This document shows positions 1 to 8,783 of a stretch of 64,000 bases of DNA, in pieces (positions within the stretch are counted from its first letter, which is position 1; each line of letters begins with the position of its first letter). The translations under genes were made by a program, and so were the position numbers. The notes under the pieces were generated by a model. The model made no database searches. It worked only from the letters and a program-made list of their open reading frames with translations, and had not been told where the DNA came from. Location: NCBI RefSeq assembly GCF_003119115.1, contig NZ_CP022364.1:644501-708500 (forward strand), in the 5' to 3' direction. This DNA comes from Azospirillum sp. TSH58. Its GTDB lineage: Bacteria; Pseudomonadota; Alphaproteobacteria; Azospirillales; Azospirillaceae.

Positions 1-394
1 GGGTCACCAGGATCTTTTCGCCCGGCCCGATCAGCAGTTTGCCGACGAACTCCAGCGCCTGCTGCGAGCCGCTGGTCACCAGCACCTCGTCCAGCCCGGC
101 CTGGATGCCGCGGCGGCCCAGGTAGGCGCAGATCCACTCGCGCAGGGGCGTATAGCCCTCGCTGATGGTGTACTGGAGGGCGCCGCCGGCCCCGCCGTTG
201 GACTGGCCGTTGGACTGGAAGATCTTCTCATAGGCGCGGGCGATGGCCGCGGTCGGGAAGAAATCGGGGTCCGGGATGCCTCCGGCGAAGGAGATGATTT
301 CCGGCCGTTCGAGCAGCTTCAGCAGCTCCCGGATTTCCGAAGCGCCCATACCGGCGACGCGACCGGCAAACACGTTTCCCCAATCGACCGTCAC
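1..394 (-). CDS. PLP-dependent class I/II aminotransferase, N-terminal part (cut by window edge)
   Basis: About 131 N-terminal residues are present; the rest lies outside the window. The start is a GTG at 394 preceded by a strong AGGAGG. The protein opens with a segment common in the aminoadipate/aspartate-type aminotransferases (EIRELLKLLERPEIISFAGG, then IPDPDFFP), followed by ALQYTISEGYTPLREWI and a VTSGSQQALEF stretch, which in this fold is the cofactor-phosphate region. It should transfer an amino group from an amino acid to a 2-oxo acid in the cytoplasm; the substrate cannot be read from this part. The PLP lysine is not in the window. It lies 18 bases after miaA on the same strand, so the two are probably cotranscribed. 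Family call is firm, substrate unknown. Confidence 0.85.
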   Translation of the reverse strand, partial: MTVDWGNVFAGRVAGMGASEIRELLKLLERPEIISFAGGIPDPDFFPTAAIARAYEKIFQSNGQSNGGAGGALQYTISEGYTPLREWICAYLGRRGIQAGLDEVLVTSGSQQALEFVGKLLIGPGEKILVT

Positions 395-412
395 TTTCAA
401 TCCTCCTGAGGG

Positions 413-1405
413 TCAACGACGCAACGTCGTTTCAAGATAGGTCAGTATTGCTTCACTAAGCGGTCTTGCGTAGAGCGAATTGATCGTATGGCAGCCATGC
501 AGCGCGGAGGCGGGCGGCCGGGCCGCGAGCTGGTGGCGGAACCAGGTGACCTGCCGCTTCGCGTAGCGGCGGGTGGATTGCTGAGCCAGCGCAATGGCTT
601 CGTCGAGCGTCAGGGCGCCGCGCAGATGGTCGCGCAGCTCCGGCACGCCCAGCGCCTTCATCGCCGGCAGGTCGGGATCGAGGCCGAGCGCGTCCAGGCG
701 CCGCACCTCCTCAAGCGCCCCCTGCCCCATCATCACGTGGAAGCGACGGTCGCAGTTGGCGTAGAGCGCGTCGCGCGGCGGGTCGATCACCAGAACGGAA
801 AAGGCCAGCCCCTCCGGCGCGCCCTCGGCGCGCTGGGTCTGCCAGTGGGACAGCGGGTGGCCGGTGGCCTCCAGCACCTCCCAGGCGCGGGTCAGGCGGG
901 TGGTGTCGCCGGGGCTCAGCTTGACCGAGGCCGGGTCGCGACGCACCAGCTCCGCGCGGAACGCCTCGCCCCCCAGGTCCCGCAAGCGGGCGTGGGCGGC
1001 CTTTCGGACCTCGTCGGGGACGGCGGGAACGGCGCTCAAGCCCTCCATGAGGGTGCGCAGGTAGAGGCCGGTGCCGCCGACGACGATGGGCAGCCGCCCG
1101 GCGGCGTGCGCCTCGGCGATCTCGGCCAGCGCCATGTCGCGCCAGCGCGCCGCGGAGCCACGCTCCGCCGCCGGCAGCACGCCGTAGAGGCGGTGCGGGG
1201 CCTGCGCCAGATCCTCCGCCCCCGGACGGGCGGTCAGCACGTCCAGTTCGGCGTAGAGCTGCATGCTGTCGGCGTTGATCACCGTGCCGTTGCGCGCCAG
1301 GGCGATGTCGAGCGCCATGCCCGACTTGCCCGACGCCGTCGGGCCGCCGATCACCACCACGTGCCGGTGCCGCACATCCCGGTTCCGCGGGCTGTCCTCC
1401 GCCAT
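413..1405 (-). CDS. miaA: tRNA dimethylallyltransferase MiaA
   Basis: Transfers a dimethylallyl group to N6 of A37 in tRNAs that read UNN codons; cytoplasmic. The 330-residue length fits the family. The N-terminus carries the P-loop-like GGPTASGKSGM at about residues 20-30 and the substrate-binding DSMQLY about 20 residues later; the C-terminal part has RRYAKRQVTWFRHQ, typical of the family's tRNA-binding end. The ATG at 1405 gives the expected N-terminus, with only a short hydrophilic lead before the first strand. It is the upstream gene of a minus-strand pair with the aminotransferase at the window edge. Confidence 0.96.
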   Translation of the reverse strand: MAEDSPRNRDVRHRHVVVIGGPTASGKSGMALDIALARNGTVINADSMQLYAELDVLTARPGAEDLAQAPHRLYGVLPAAERGSAARWRDMALAEIAEAHAAGRLPIVVGGTGLYLRTLMEGLSAVPAVPDEVRKAAHARLRDLGGEAFRAELVRRDPASVKLSPGDTTRLTRAWEVLEATGHPLSHWQTQRAEGAPEGLAFSVLVIDPPRDALYANCDRRFHVMMGQGALEEVRRLDALGLDPDLPAMKALGVPELRDHLRGALTLDEAIALAQQSTRRYAKRQVTWFRHQLAARPPASALHGCHTINSLYARPLSEAILTYLETTLRR

Positions 1406-1485
1406 GTCGCCTTGCCTGACGTTCCTCCGGCTACAGCGTATGGCAGGGGAAGGCGCGGCTTGGCAAGGCCGACCGGTGCGGGGCC

Positions 1486-1986
1486 TCAGCGAACCGTGAT
1501 CGTCCCGGTCATCCCGAAGCTACTGTGCAGCGGTTCGTGGCAGGCCAGATCATAAGTGCCGGCCTCGACCGGGATGAACTCCACCACATCGGTCTGGCCG
1601 GCGGGGATCTCCAGATTCACCAGGGCCGGCGTCTCGACGGCGCCTTGCGCGGTGGTGACCCGCCGCACCGCGATGGCCTTGAAGAAGCCCTCCGACGTGA
1701 AGGTGTGCGCGACGCTCCCGCGGTTCTCCAGCGTCAGGCGGTAGGGAGCTCCCCGCTCGAAGGCCAGACGGTCGGGCTGGAACCGGAACTCGTCCAACTG
1801 CACGGTCACGGGGCGGGCCTGCGCCCAATCCATCGCCGAGACGCGCGCCCCCACGTCGCCGACATAGCCGGGCGGCGGGCGCTGCGCCAGATCGGTCCCG
1901 GCGCCGCATCCGGCCAGGAACAAGGCAGGCGCCAGGGTGAAGGCGAGAATGGACAGGGTATGAAGGGTGGCAGGCCGCTGGATCAT
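1486..1986 (-). CDS. Cupredoxin-like lipoprotein
   Basis: Predicted 166-residue exported lipoprotein. The ATG at 1986 is preferred over an upstream in-frame one because GGGAGGG lies just before it and it gives a clean type II signal peptide ending in LFLAGC, with lipidated Cys27. The rest is a beta-rich domain with the arrangement of a type 1 copper site: a His in SVAHTF, then near the C-terminus ACHEPLHSSFGM, which supplies Cys, His and Met. It probably binds copper and acts at the periplasmic face of a membrane in electron transfer or copper handling; no partner gene is nearby. It is divergent from serB. Copper binding is inferred from the motif. Confidence 0.8.
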   Translation of the reverse strand: MIQRPATLHTLSILAFTLAPALFLAGCGAGTDLAQRPPPGYVGDVGARVSAMDWAQARPVTVQLDEFRFQPDRLAFERGAPYRLTLENRGSVAHTFTSEGFFKAIAVRRVTTAQGAVETPALVNLEIPAGQTDVVEFIPVEAGTYDLACHEPLHSSFGMTGTITVR

Positions 1987-2147
1987 GGACGAACCCTCCC
2001 GCGATTTGAGCGGAAACACGGCGGGAGGCGCCCGGGTCCCCGGCGCGGAATGTCTACGACGCTTGGCGGAGTGGGTTGGCGGAGGGTCCCGGCTGTGCTA
2101 GGGAGCGCGCGCGCCCTTCCCCACGGCTCTTCCAGGATCGCCCCGCC

Positions 2148-3044
2148 ATGAGCGCTGTCGTTACGCTGATCGCCGCCGCCTCCGCCGTTCTCGACGAGCA
2201 GGCCGTGCAGGCCGCCCGCGCGTCCCTGACCGCGCTGGGCGCCGACACCGCCAAGCCGGACTGGCTGGCGCCGGACCGCGCCTGCGACATCGCCGAGGAA
2301 GGTCTGGTGCCCGAGCAGGCCGAAGCCGCCGTCCGCCGCGCGCTTGGTGGACTCGCCGTGGACGTCATCGCCCAGAAGCCGGGCAACCGGAAGAAGCGCC
2401 TGCTGGTCGCCGACATGGAATCGACGATCATCGAGCAGGAGATGCTGGACGAGCTGGGCGATTACGTCGGGCTGAAGGATCACATCGCCGCGATCACCGC
2501 CCGCGCCATGAACGGCGAGATCGACTTCAAGGGCGCGGTGCGCGAGCGGGTCGCCCTGCTCAAGGGCCTGAACGAGAGCGTTGTCGACGAGGTGTGGCAG
2601 CGCGCCACCCTGATGCCCGGCGCCAGGACGCTGGTCTCCACCATGCGCGCCAACGGGGCGACCTGCGTGCTGGTCTCCGGCGGCTTCCGCTGCTTCACGG
2701 AGCGGGTGCGCCAGTGGGTCGGCTTCGACGACGACCGCGGCAACGTGCTGGAGGTGGTGGACGGCGTCATGACCGGCGCGGTCGTCGAGCCGATCCTCGA
2801 CAAGGACAGCAAGCTGGAGGCCCTGCTCGCCTACGCCGGGGAGCGCCACGTCCCGACCGTCGAGACCATGGCCGTCGGCGACGGCGCCAACGACCTGCCG
2901 ATGCTGCTGGCCGCCGGGCTGGGCGTCGCCTTCCACGCCAAGCCGACGGTGGCCGCCCAGGCCCGCGCCCGCGTCGATCACGGCGACCTCACCGCCCTGC
3001 TGTTCGCCCAGGGCTACCGGATCGGCGAGTTCGTGGAGGGCTGA
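2148..3044 (+). CDS. serB: Phosphoserine phosphatase SerB
   Basis: Last step of L-serine synthesis: hydrolysis of O-phosphoserine. A HAD-superfamily enzyme of 298 residues. Visible motifs are the nucleophile box DMESTIIEQE (motif I, near residue 87), LVSGGF (motif II, Ser) and AVGDGANDLPML (motif III). The N-terminal 80 residues form the small regulatory-type domain usual in long SerB proteins. The ATG at 2148 was chosen because the conserved N-terminal domain starts there; upstream in-frame sequence is Arg/Pro-rich and unlike protein. Transcription should end at the strong hairpin just after the gene, which it shares with the convergent protease gene. Confidence 0.95.
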   Translation: MSAVVTLIAAASAVLDEQAVQAARASLTALGADTAKPDWLAPDRACDIAEEGLVPEQAEAAVRRALGGLAVDVIAQKPGNRKKRLLVADMESTIIEQEMLDELGDYVGLKDHIAAITARAMNGEIDFKGAVRERVALLKGLNESVVDEVWQRATLMPGARTLVSTMRANGATCVLVSGGFRCFTERVRQWVGFDDDRGNVLEVVDGVMTGAVVEPILDKDSKLEALLAYAGERHVPTVETMAVGDGANDLPMLLAAGLGVAFHAKPTVAAQARARVDHGDLTALLFAQGYRIGEFVEG

Positions 3045-3072
3045 CCGCCCGCCACCGCAAGCCCGCAAAGCG

Positions 3073-3107
3073 AAAGGGCACCGGCGGTCTCCCGCCGGTG
3101 CCCTTTT
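3073..3107. terminator. Bidirectional intrinsic terminator between serB and the Do protease
   Basis: A perfect 15-base-pair stem (AAAGGGCACCGGCGG with its complement) closes a 4-base loop and is flanked by A and T runs on the two sides, so it can terminate both convergent genes. Confidence 0.85.
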
Positions 3108-3137
3108 CGTTTGGGGTCAGCCCCCGATCGCCCCCGA

Positions 3138-4694
3138 TCAGCCCTGGCTGAGCGGGATGGCGACGAAGCGCAGGTCGCCGTGACGGTCGACCAGCAGCAG
3201 GATGGACTTCTTGCCCTGCTCCTTGGCCTTCTGGATCTTGGACGTCACGTCCTCCGGCTTGCGGACCTCCTCCTGGCCGACCTCGATGATGACGTCGCCG
3301 GCGCGGATGCCCTTCTCCGACGCGGTGGAGTTGCCGGCCACCTCGGTCACCACGACGCCCTTCAGCTCGGGCTTGATCTCGAACTGCTGGCGCAGCTCCG
3401 GCGTGATGTTGGTCAGCTTCAGGCCCAGCGTCTCGGTCGGCTTCTGGGCCGGGGCCTGCTGCGGCTGGCGGCGCTGCTCCTCCGGATTGGCGGCGAGAAG
3501 GCCCGATTCCTCGGCGGCCTCAAGCTCGCCCACCTTCACCTGAAGCTGCTGCGACTTGCCCTTGCGCCACACCTCGATCGGGACGGCCTTGTCGATCGGC
3601 GTCTCGGCGACGACGCGCGGCAGGCGGCGCATCTCGTTGATTTCCTTGCCGTCGAACTTGGTCACCACGTCGCCCGCCTGGATGCCGGCCTTGGCCGCCG
3701 GGCCGTTCGGGGTGACGGAGGCGACCAGCGCGCCCTTGTGGCCCTGCAGGCCCAGGCTCTCGGCGATCTCCGGGGTCACGCCCTGGATGCGCACGCCCAG
3801 CCAGCCGCGGCGGGTCTTGCCGTACTCGCGGAGCTGCGCGACCACCTGCTTGGCGAGGTTGGACGGGATGGCGAAGCCGATGCCGACCGAACCGCCCGAC
3901 GGCGAGAAGATCGCCGTGTTGATGCCGATGACCTCGCCGTTCAGGTTGAACATCGGGCCGCCGGAGTTGCCGCGGTTGATCGAGGCGTCGGTCTGCAGGA
4001 AATCGTCGTAGGGGCCGGCGTTGATGTCGCGCTGGCGGGCCGAGATGATGCCGGCGGTGACCGAGCCGCCCAGGCCGAACGGGTTGCCGATGGCCAGCAC
4101 CCAGTCGCCCACGCGCATGGCGTCGGAATCGCCGAAGGGAACGGCGACCAGCGGGTGGTTGGTGGTGATCTTCAGCAGGGCGACGTCGGTCTTCGGGTCC
4201 TTGCCGATCAGCTCCGCCTTGATGTTGGTGTCGTCCTGCAGGATGACGGTGATCTCGTCGGCGTCCTGGATGACGTGGTTGTTGGTGACCACGTAGCCGT
4301 TCTTGGCGTCGATGATGAAGCCGGAACCGAGCGAGGTCGACTTGCGCGGCTGCTGCGGCTGGTCCTGCTGCTGGCGGTCGAAGAAGTCGCGGAAGAACTC
4401 CTCGAACGGCGAGCCCGGCGGGAACTGCGGCATCTCGGGGCGGGCGCCCTGCTGGCGCTGCGGCACCGCCTGGCTGGTCGAGATGTTGACCACGGCGGGC
4501 AGCAGCTTCTCCGACAGGTCGGCGAAGCTGGTCGGCGCCGGGCGCGACTGGGCCATGGCGGGGGTGCCGACGGCGGCGGACAGCCCCAACAGGAGAGCGG
4601 CGATCAGCGGCACGACGCGCAGCCGGCGGCCCAGCGACCGGTTGCCCGCTTCGCGGCCGGGCTCGGCGCGGTGGATGGGGTGGTTCGGGTTCAA
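3138..4694 (-). CDS. Periplasmic Do/DegQ-type serine protease
   Basis: Trypsin-like HtrA-family protease/chaperone that degrades or holds misfolded envelope proteins. The product is 518 residues if translation begins at the TTG at 4694, which has GGGAGAG just upstream; a second in-frame TTG at 4736 lacks one. An N-terminal signal peptide ends at PAMA-QS. The catalytic triad is His140 (TNNHVI), Asp170 (KTDVALL) and Ser244 (GNSGGP). Two PDZ domains follow, the second ending near the C-terminus (GIRAGDVIIEVGQ), joined by a Gln/Pro-rich linker (EEQRRQPQQAPAQKP). A Gln-rich LA loop (RQQQDQPQQP) precedes the protease core. It is the last gene of the hflK-hflC-DUF2065 direction, an arrangement that suggests a shared envelope-quality role. 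No heat-shock promoter was identified. DegP versus DegQ cannot be decided. Confidence 0.95.
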   Translation of the reverse strand: MNPNHPIHRAEPGREAGNRSLGRRLRVVPLIAALLLGLSAAVGTPAMAQSRPAPTSFADLSEKLLPAVVNISTSQAVPQRQQGARPEMPQFPPGSPFEEFFRDFFDRQQQDQPQQPRKSTSLGSGFIIDAKNGYVVTNNHVIQDADEITVILQDDTNIKAELIGKDPKTDVALLKITTNHPLVAVPFGDSDAMRVGDWVLAIGNPFGLGGSVTAGIISARQRDINAGPYDDFLQTDASINRGNSGGPMFNLNGEVIGINTAIFSPSGGSVGIGFAIPSNLAKQVVAQLREYGKTRRGWLGVRIQGVTPEIAESLGLQGHKGALVASVTPNGPAAKAGIQAGDVVTKFDGKEINEMRRLPRVVAETPIDKAVPIEVWRKGKSQQLQVKVGELEAAEESGLLAANPEEQRRQPQQAPAQKPTETLGLKLTNITPELRQQFEIKPELKGVVVTEVAGNSTASEKGIRAGDVIIEVGQEEVRKPEDVTSKIQKAKEQGKKSILLLVDRHGDLRFVAIPLSQG

Positions 4695-4950
4695 CTCAGC
4701 TCTCCCTGCCGGACATCCGGCACCTTCTTGTTCCAATCGGCCATCTGTTCCAATCGGCCCGCGGTTTCATGCGAATCGCGGTCCGAGGGGGCGCTTCACC
4801 GATCCGTGTGCCGGATGTAATCCCCGCGCGTCACCGCTTCAAGCAAAGGCGCACGGGTCCCATCCGCCACGGAGGACGCGCGAGTATAGAAGTCGGAGTA
4901 TGGCCGGAAAATGGCGGCGCGGTCCAGCGACGCGCGCGCGGCAAAGGGCG

Positions 4951-5139
4951 TCAGGCGCCCCGCAGAAGCCAGACGAATCCGACGCCGGCCATCGCCGTAA
5001 CCAGCCCGACAACGCGCAGCCGGTTTTCCGGCATCGTCAGGGCCTCGACGATCAGGCGCCGCATGGCGGACGGGAACAGCGCGTAGAGCACGCCCTCGAT
5101 CACCAGGACCAGGGCCAGCGCGGTGAGGAAATCCGTCAT
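4951..5139 (-). CDS. Small DUF2065 membrane protein (YjeT-like)
   Basis: A 62-residue protein with two predicted membrane helices (FLTALALVLVIEGVLYALF and VGLVTAMAGVGFVWLL) joined by a short basic loop. The LALVLVxEG opening is the signature of DUF2065, whose Escherichia coli member lies directly after hflC; here too it follows hflC on the same strand. The start at 5139 matches the family length, although no clear ribosome binding site is seen there; an in-frame TTG at 5190 would add 17 unconserved residues. Function unknown; context points to the HflKC complex. Confidence 0.85.
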   Translation of the reverse strand: MTDFLTALALVLVIEGVLYALFPSAMRRLIVEALTMPENRLRVVGLVTAMAGVGFVWLLRGA

Positions 5140-5224
5140 CGGGAGGGCGGCACTTCCGGCTTGAAGACGCGGGTGGAGGCGGGAAGACAAAATCGGGGTG
5201 GGAGAACGGCAGCCCCCACCCCGC

Positions 5225-5250
5225 CCCCTCCCCGGGATCCGGGGAAGGGG
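5225..5250. repeat. GC-rich imperfect hairpin between hflC and the DUF2065 gene
   Basis: CCCCTCCCCGG and CCGGGGAAGGGG are imperfect inverted copies around GAT, preceded by CCCCCACCCC. The composition is like the larger intergenic palindromes of this window (8.8, 12.5, 31.5 kb), and it may be a short or degenerate member. It may reduce read-through in the operon. Confidence 0.5.
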
Positions 5251-5267
5251 AATCGAGCGCGACGATC

Positions 5268-6215
5268 CTACTGCTGCTGGGCGGTCGCCGGGGCCGGAGC
5301 CCGCTGCGGCGCCGGGGCGCTGCCCGAGGCCGGGGCCGGCTGGCCGTTGCCGCCGCCGGTGATGTCGCCGAAGTAGCGGAAGAACTCGCCGGTCGGGGAC
5401 AGCACCATGGTGGTGTCGTCCTTGTTCAGCGACTTCCGGTAGGCTTCGAGCGTCCGGTAGAAGCTGTAGAACTGCGGGTCCTGCGACGTCGCCTCGGCGA
5501 TCAGCTTCAGCGCCTGGTTGTCGCCTTCACCGCGCAGGATCTGCGAATCGCGCTGCGCTTCGGCCAGGATGACGGTGCGCTCGCGGTCCGCGCGGGAGCG
5601 GATCTGCTGCGACTGCTCCTGACCCTGGGCGCGGGCCTCGGCGGCTTCGCGCTCACGCTCCGACCGCATGCGGGCGAAGATCGACTGGCTGGTCTCCTCC
5701 GGCAGGTCGGCGCGGCGGATGCGGACATCGACGATCTCGATGCCGAATCGCTTGGCCTCGTCGTTCACCTGCCCGCGGATGTCGTTCATCACCCGCGGAC
5801 GCTCGTCCGACAGGATAGCGAGCAGCGTCACGCTGCCGAGAACGCGGCGGAGTGCCGAGTTCACGATGGCGTTCATCCGCGTCTCGGCCACCGCCTCGTT
5901 GCCGGCGGTCTGGTAGAAGCGCAGCGGGTCCAGGATGCGGTAGCGCGCGAAGGCGTCCACGTCCAGGCGCTTCTGGTCGGCCAGGATGACCTGCTCCACC
6001 GGCGGGTCGAGGTCGAGCACGCGGCGGTCGAGGATGCGGACTTCCTGGATGAAGGGGACCTTGGCCTTCAGGCCGGGATCGCGGATGACGCGCATCGGCT
6101 CGCCGAACTGGAGGACGAGCGCCTGCTGCGCCTCGTTCACCGTGAAGAGCGAGGCCGAGGCGAGCACGCCCGCGGCGAGGATGCCGATGCCGGCAACCAA
6201 CAATGTGCGGTTCAT
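5268..6215 (-). CDS. hflC: HflC, SPFH-domain membrane protease regulator
   Basis: Partner of HflK in the membrane complex that surrounds and modulates the FtsH protease. The 315-residue protein has a single N-terminal membrane helix (residues about 3-23), a periplasmic SPFH/band-7 domain (FGEPMRVIRDPGLKAKVPFI, then DLDPPVEQV) and a long Ala/Glu/Arg coiled coil (ERTVILAEAQRDSQILRGEG). The C-terminus carries a Pro/Ala/Gln-rich tail of about 30 residues that is longer than usual. The ATG at 6215 has GAGGAGG six bases upstream. It begins 11 bases after hflK, so the two are surely cotranscribed. Confidence 0.96.
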   Translation of the reverse strand: MNRTLLVAGIGILAAGVLASASLFTVNEAQQALVLQFGEPMRVIRDPGLKAKVPFIQEVRILDRRVLDLDPPVEQVILADQKRLDVDAFARYRILDPLRFYQTAGNEAVAETRMNAIVNSALRRVLGSVTLLAILSDERPRVMNDIRGQVNDEAKRFGIEIVDVRIRRADLPEETSQSIFARMRSEREREAAEARAQGQEQSQQIRSRADRERTVILAEAQRDSQILRGEGDNQALKLIAEATSQDPQFYSFYRTLEAYRKSLNKDDTTMVLSPTGEFFRYFGDITGGGNGQPAPASGSAPAPQRAPAPATAQQQ

Positions 6216-6226
6216 GGCATCCCTCC

Positions 6227-7417
6227 TCAACGGGCCGGCGGCTGGCCGGCGGGCCGCGCCGCGCCGTTCGGCGACTGCGCGCCAGCCGGGGCCGGCTGGA
6301 GCTGGTTGAGCGGCAGATAGGGAACCACGCCCTGCGCGCCCTGCGCGTTGCCGTCGATGATGACCTTGTTGGCGCCGCGCAGGATCTCTTCCATGGTCTC
6401 GAGATACATGCGCTTGGCGGTCACATCCTTGGCGGTCGAGTAGGCGTCGAAGACCTTGCGGAAGCGGTCGGCGTCACCCTGGGCCAGGTTCACGACCTGC
6501 TCGCGATAGGCGGAGGCTTCCTGGATCAGCCGTTCCGCGTCGCCTCGGGCGCGCGGGATGACGTCGTTCCGGTAGGCTTCGGCCTCGTTGCGGGCGCGTT
6601 CGCGGTCGGCGCGGGCGCGCTGCACGTCGTTGAAGGCGTCGATGACGGGCGACGGCGGGTCGGCCTTCTGCAGCTGCACCTGCGTCACCTCGATGCCCGC
6701 CTCATAGTCGTCCAGCATGGCCTGGAGGAGCTGGCGGGTGGAGGTTTCGATCTGCTGGCGGGCCTCGGTCAGGGCCGGCTGCAGGTCGGTGCGGCCGATG
6801 ACCTCGCGCATCGCGCTTTCCGCCGCCTTCTTCACGGTGGCCTCGGGGTCGCGGATCTTGAACAGATACTCGCCCGCGTCCTTGATGACCCAGAAGACGG
6901 TGAAGTCGATGTCGATGATGTTCTCGTCGCCGGTCAGCATCAGCGACTCGTCGGGAACGTCGCGGTCGCCGCGGCGCCCGTCGCCGGCCGAACGGTAGCC
7001 GACCTCGATCCGGTTGACGCGCGTCACCTTGGGCATCAGCACCGTTTCGATGGGCGACGGCAGGTGATAGCGCAGACCGGGCTGCTCGGTGCGCACCCAC
7101 TGGCCGAAGCGCAGCACGACGCCCTGCTCGTCCGCCTCGACGCGGTAGATGCCGCTGGCCAGCCAGACGACGGCCAGCAGGCCGACGACGAGCGCGATGC
7201 CCCGGCCGCTGCCGACGCCGCCCGGCATCACCCGCTTCAGGCGGTCCTGGCCGCGGCGCAGCAGATCCTCCAGGTCCGGCGGCTGCGGCCCTCCGCCGCC
7301 GCTACCACCGCCGCCACCGCCACCCGGCGGACGGCCCCACGGATTCTGACCGCCACCACCCGGCGGAGGACCCCAGGGGCCGCCACCGCCGCCCCCTCCC
7401 TGATTGCTCCACGGCAT
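6227..7417 (-). CDS. hflK: HflK, SPFH-domain membrane protease regulator
   Basis: Forms the HflKC ring with HflC around FtsH. The 396-residue protein begins with a Gly/Pro-rich cytoplasmic segment (PWSNQ followed by glycine runs, NPWGRPPGG), then a basic patch ([14 protein letters not shown]), one membrane helix ([19 protein letters not shown]) and the SPFH domain with a coiled coil ([20 protein letters not shown]). The C-terminal tail is Pro/Ala-rich. The ATG at 7417 gives the family N-terminus MPWSNQ; GAAGGGG lies upstream. It leads the operon hflK-hflC-DUF2065-protease and diverges from mrp. Confidence 0.96.
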   Translation of the reverse strand: MPWSNQGGGGGGGPWGPPPGGGGQNPWGRPPGGGGGGGSGGGGPQPPDLEDLLRRGQDRLKRVMPGGVGSGRGIALVVGLLAVVWLASGIYRVEADEQGVVLRFGQWVRTEQPGLRYHLPSPIETVLMPKVTRVNRIEVGYRSAGDGRRGDRDVPDESLMLTGDENIIDIDFTVFWVIKDAGEYLFKIRDPEATVKKAAESAMREVIGRTDLQPALTEARQQIETSTRQLLQAMLDDYEAGIEVTQVQLQKADPPSPVIDAFNDVQRARADRERARNEAEAYRNDVIPRARGDAERLIQEASAYREQVVNLAQGDADRFRKVFDAYSTAKDVTAKRMYLETMEEILRGANKVIIDGNAQGAQGVVPYLPLNQLQPAPAGAQSPNGAARPAGQPPAR

Positions 7418-7462
7418 TCCGTTCGTTCCCCTTCGCGCTCTCTCAATTCTTGGGACGGAAAT

Positions 7463-7486
7463 TCCGGAAAACAAATCGTTTCCGGA
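7463..7486. promoter_or_regulatory. Perfect inverted repeat in the hflK/mrp divergent region
   Basis: TCCGGAAA and TTTCCGGA are perfect 8-base arms separated by 8 bases. The centre lies about 57 bases before hflK and 128 before mrp, a position suited to an operator or a 5' leader hairpin of hflK. No known regulator motif was recognised. Confidence 0.45.
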
Positions 7487-7499
7487 CCGTCCGATCCCT

Positions 7500-7528
7500 T
7501 TACCATTATTGTCCGCCGGCCCTATAGT
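7500..7528 (+). promoter_or_regulatory. Candidate sigma-70 promoter of mrp
   Basis: TTACCA (7500-7505) and TATAGT (7523-7528) are separated by 17 bases and match the housekeeping consensus at 4 and 5 of 6 positions. Transcription would start near 7535, giving a leader of roughly 65 bases. Confidence 0.45.
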
Positions 7529-7601
7529 GCCCATCCCATTCGGGGAAGGATTTCACCGACGGATATCCGCCAATATCGGGAAGGAAGCGGAGTTTTCAAC
7601 C

Positions 7602-8756
7602 ATGGCGCAGGTCAGCGAAGCTCAAGTCCTTGACGCTCTGAGGACGGTTGTCGATCCGGAACGGGGCAAGGACGTCGTCAGCCTCGGCATGCTTTCCGGC
7701 CTTGTCGTGCGTGACGGGCACGTCGCCTTTTCGATCGAGGTGGACCCCAAGCGCGGCGCCCAGGCCGAGCCGGTGCGCCACGCCGCCGAGAAAGCGGTGG
7801 AGGCCCTGCCGGGCGTCCTGTCGGTCACCGCGGTGCTGACGGCGCACCGCCCCGCCGGGCAGGGTGCCGCCCCGCAGCAGGGCCACGGCCATGCTCACGG
7901 GCATTCTCATGGACATTCCCATGGGCAGCAGCAGCCGGCCGAGCAGAAGCCGCTGGTGCCGGGCGTGAAGGCCATCGTCGCCGTCGCGTCGGGCAAGGGC
8001 GGCGTCGGCAAGTCCACCACGGCCAGCAACCTCGCGCTCGCCATGGCGGCGAACGGGCTGAAGGTCGGGCTTCTGGACGCCGACATCTACGGCCCCTCCA
8101 TGCCGCGCATGCTGGGCATCTCCGGCCGCCCGACCAGCCGCGACGGCCGCATCCTGGAGCCAATGGAGAACTACGGCATCAAGGTGATGTCGATGGGCTT
8201 CCTGGTCGCCGAGGACACGCCGATGATCTGGCGCGGCCCGATGGTGATGAGCGCCCTGCAGCAGATGCTGCGCGACGTGAACTGGGGCACGCTCGACGTC
8301 CTGGTGGTGGACATGCCGCCGGGCACCGGCGACGCCCAGCTCACCATGGCGCAGCAGGTGCCGCTGGCCGGGGCGATCATCGTCTCCACCCCGCAGGACA
8401 TCGCCCTGCTCGACGCCCGCAAGGGGCTGAACATGTTCCGCCGCGTGGACGTGCCCGTCCTCGGCATCATCGAGAACATGAGCTACTTCTGCTGCCCCAA
8501 CTGCGGCCACCGCACGGACATCTTCAGCCACGGCGGCGCCCGCAAGGAGGCCTCCGACCTGGGCATGGAGTTCCTCGGCGAGATCCCGCTGCACCTCGAC
8601 ATCCGCGAGACCTCCGACCAGGGCCAGCCCATCGTGGTGTCGCAGCCCGAGTCGGAACACGCGAAGGCCTACCGCGGAATTGCCAAGCGCGTGTGGGAGA
8701 AGATCGCCGGCGAGCAGGGTCCGGCGCGGGCGGCGCCGCGGATCGTGGTGTCGTAA
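7602..8756 (+). CDS. mrp: Mrp/ApbC-type iron-sulfur carrier P-loop ATPase with a His-rich linker
   Basis: Cytoplasmic Mrp/NBP35 ATPase that carries and transfers iron-sulfur clusters to apoproteins. The 384 residues comprise an N-terminal MIP18/DUF59 domain (about 1-82), a linker, and the ATPase domain with the deviant Walker [11 protein letters not shown] (about 130-139), [19 protein letters not shown] and the cluster-binding Cys pair in CCPNCGH. The linker at residues 95-107 is a His/Gly run ([15 protein letters not shown]), able to bind metal ions and not a standard part of the family. The ATG at 7602 follows GGAAGGAAGCGGAG. It is divergent from hflK; the gene ends before the palindromic repeat at 8.8 kb. 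Confidence 0.95.
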   Translation: MAQVSEAQVLDALRTVVDPERGKDVVSLGMLSGLVVRDGHVAFSIEVDPKRGAQAEPVRHAAEKAVEALPGVLSVTAVLTAHRPAGQGAAPQQGHGHAHGHSHGHSHGQQQPAEQKPLVPGVKAIVAVASGKGGVGKSTTASNLALAMAANGLKVGLLDADIYGPSMPRMLGISGRPTSRDGRILEPMENYGIKVMSMGFLVAEDTPMIWRGPMVMSALQQMLRDVNWGTLDVLVVDMPPGTGDAQLTMAQQVPLAGAIIVSTPQDIALLDARKGLNMFRRVDVPVLGIIENMSYFCCPNCGHRTDIFSHGGARKEASDLGMEFLGEIPLHLDIRETSDQGQPIVVSQPESEHAKAYRGIAKRVWEKIAGEQGPARAAPRIVVS

Positions 8757-8783
8757 GGTCCTGGTGTCGTAAGGGGGCGTACG

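Noticed and set aside
1406..1485. Possible small gene or RNA between the lipoprotein and miaA
   Set aside because: Only 80 bases, no stem-loop or ribosome binding site other than that of miaA.
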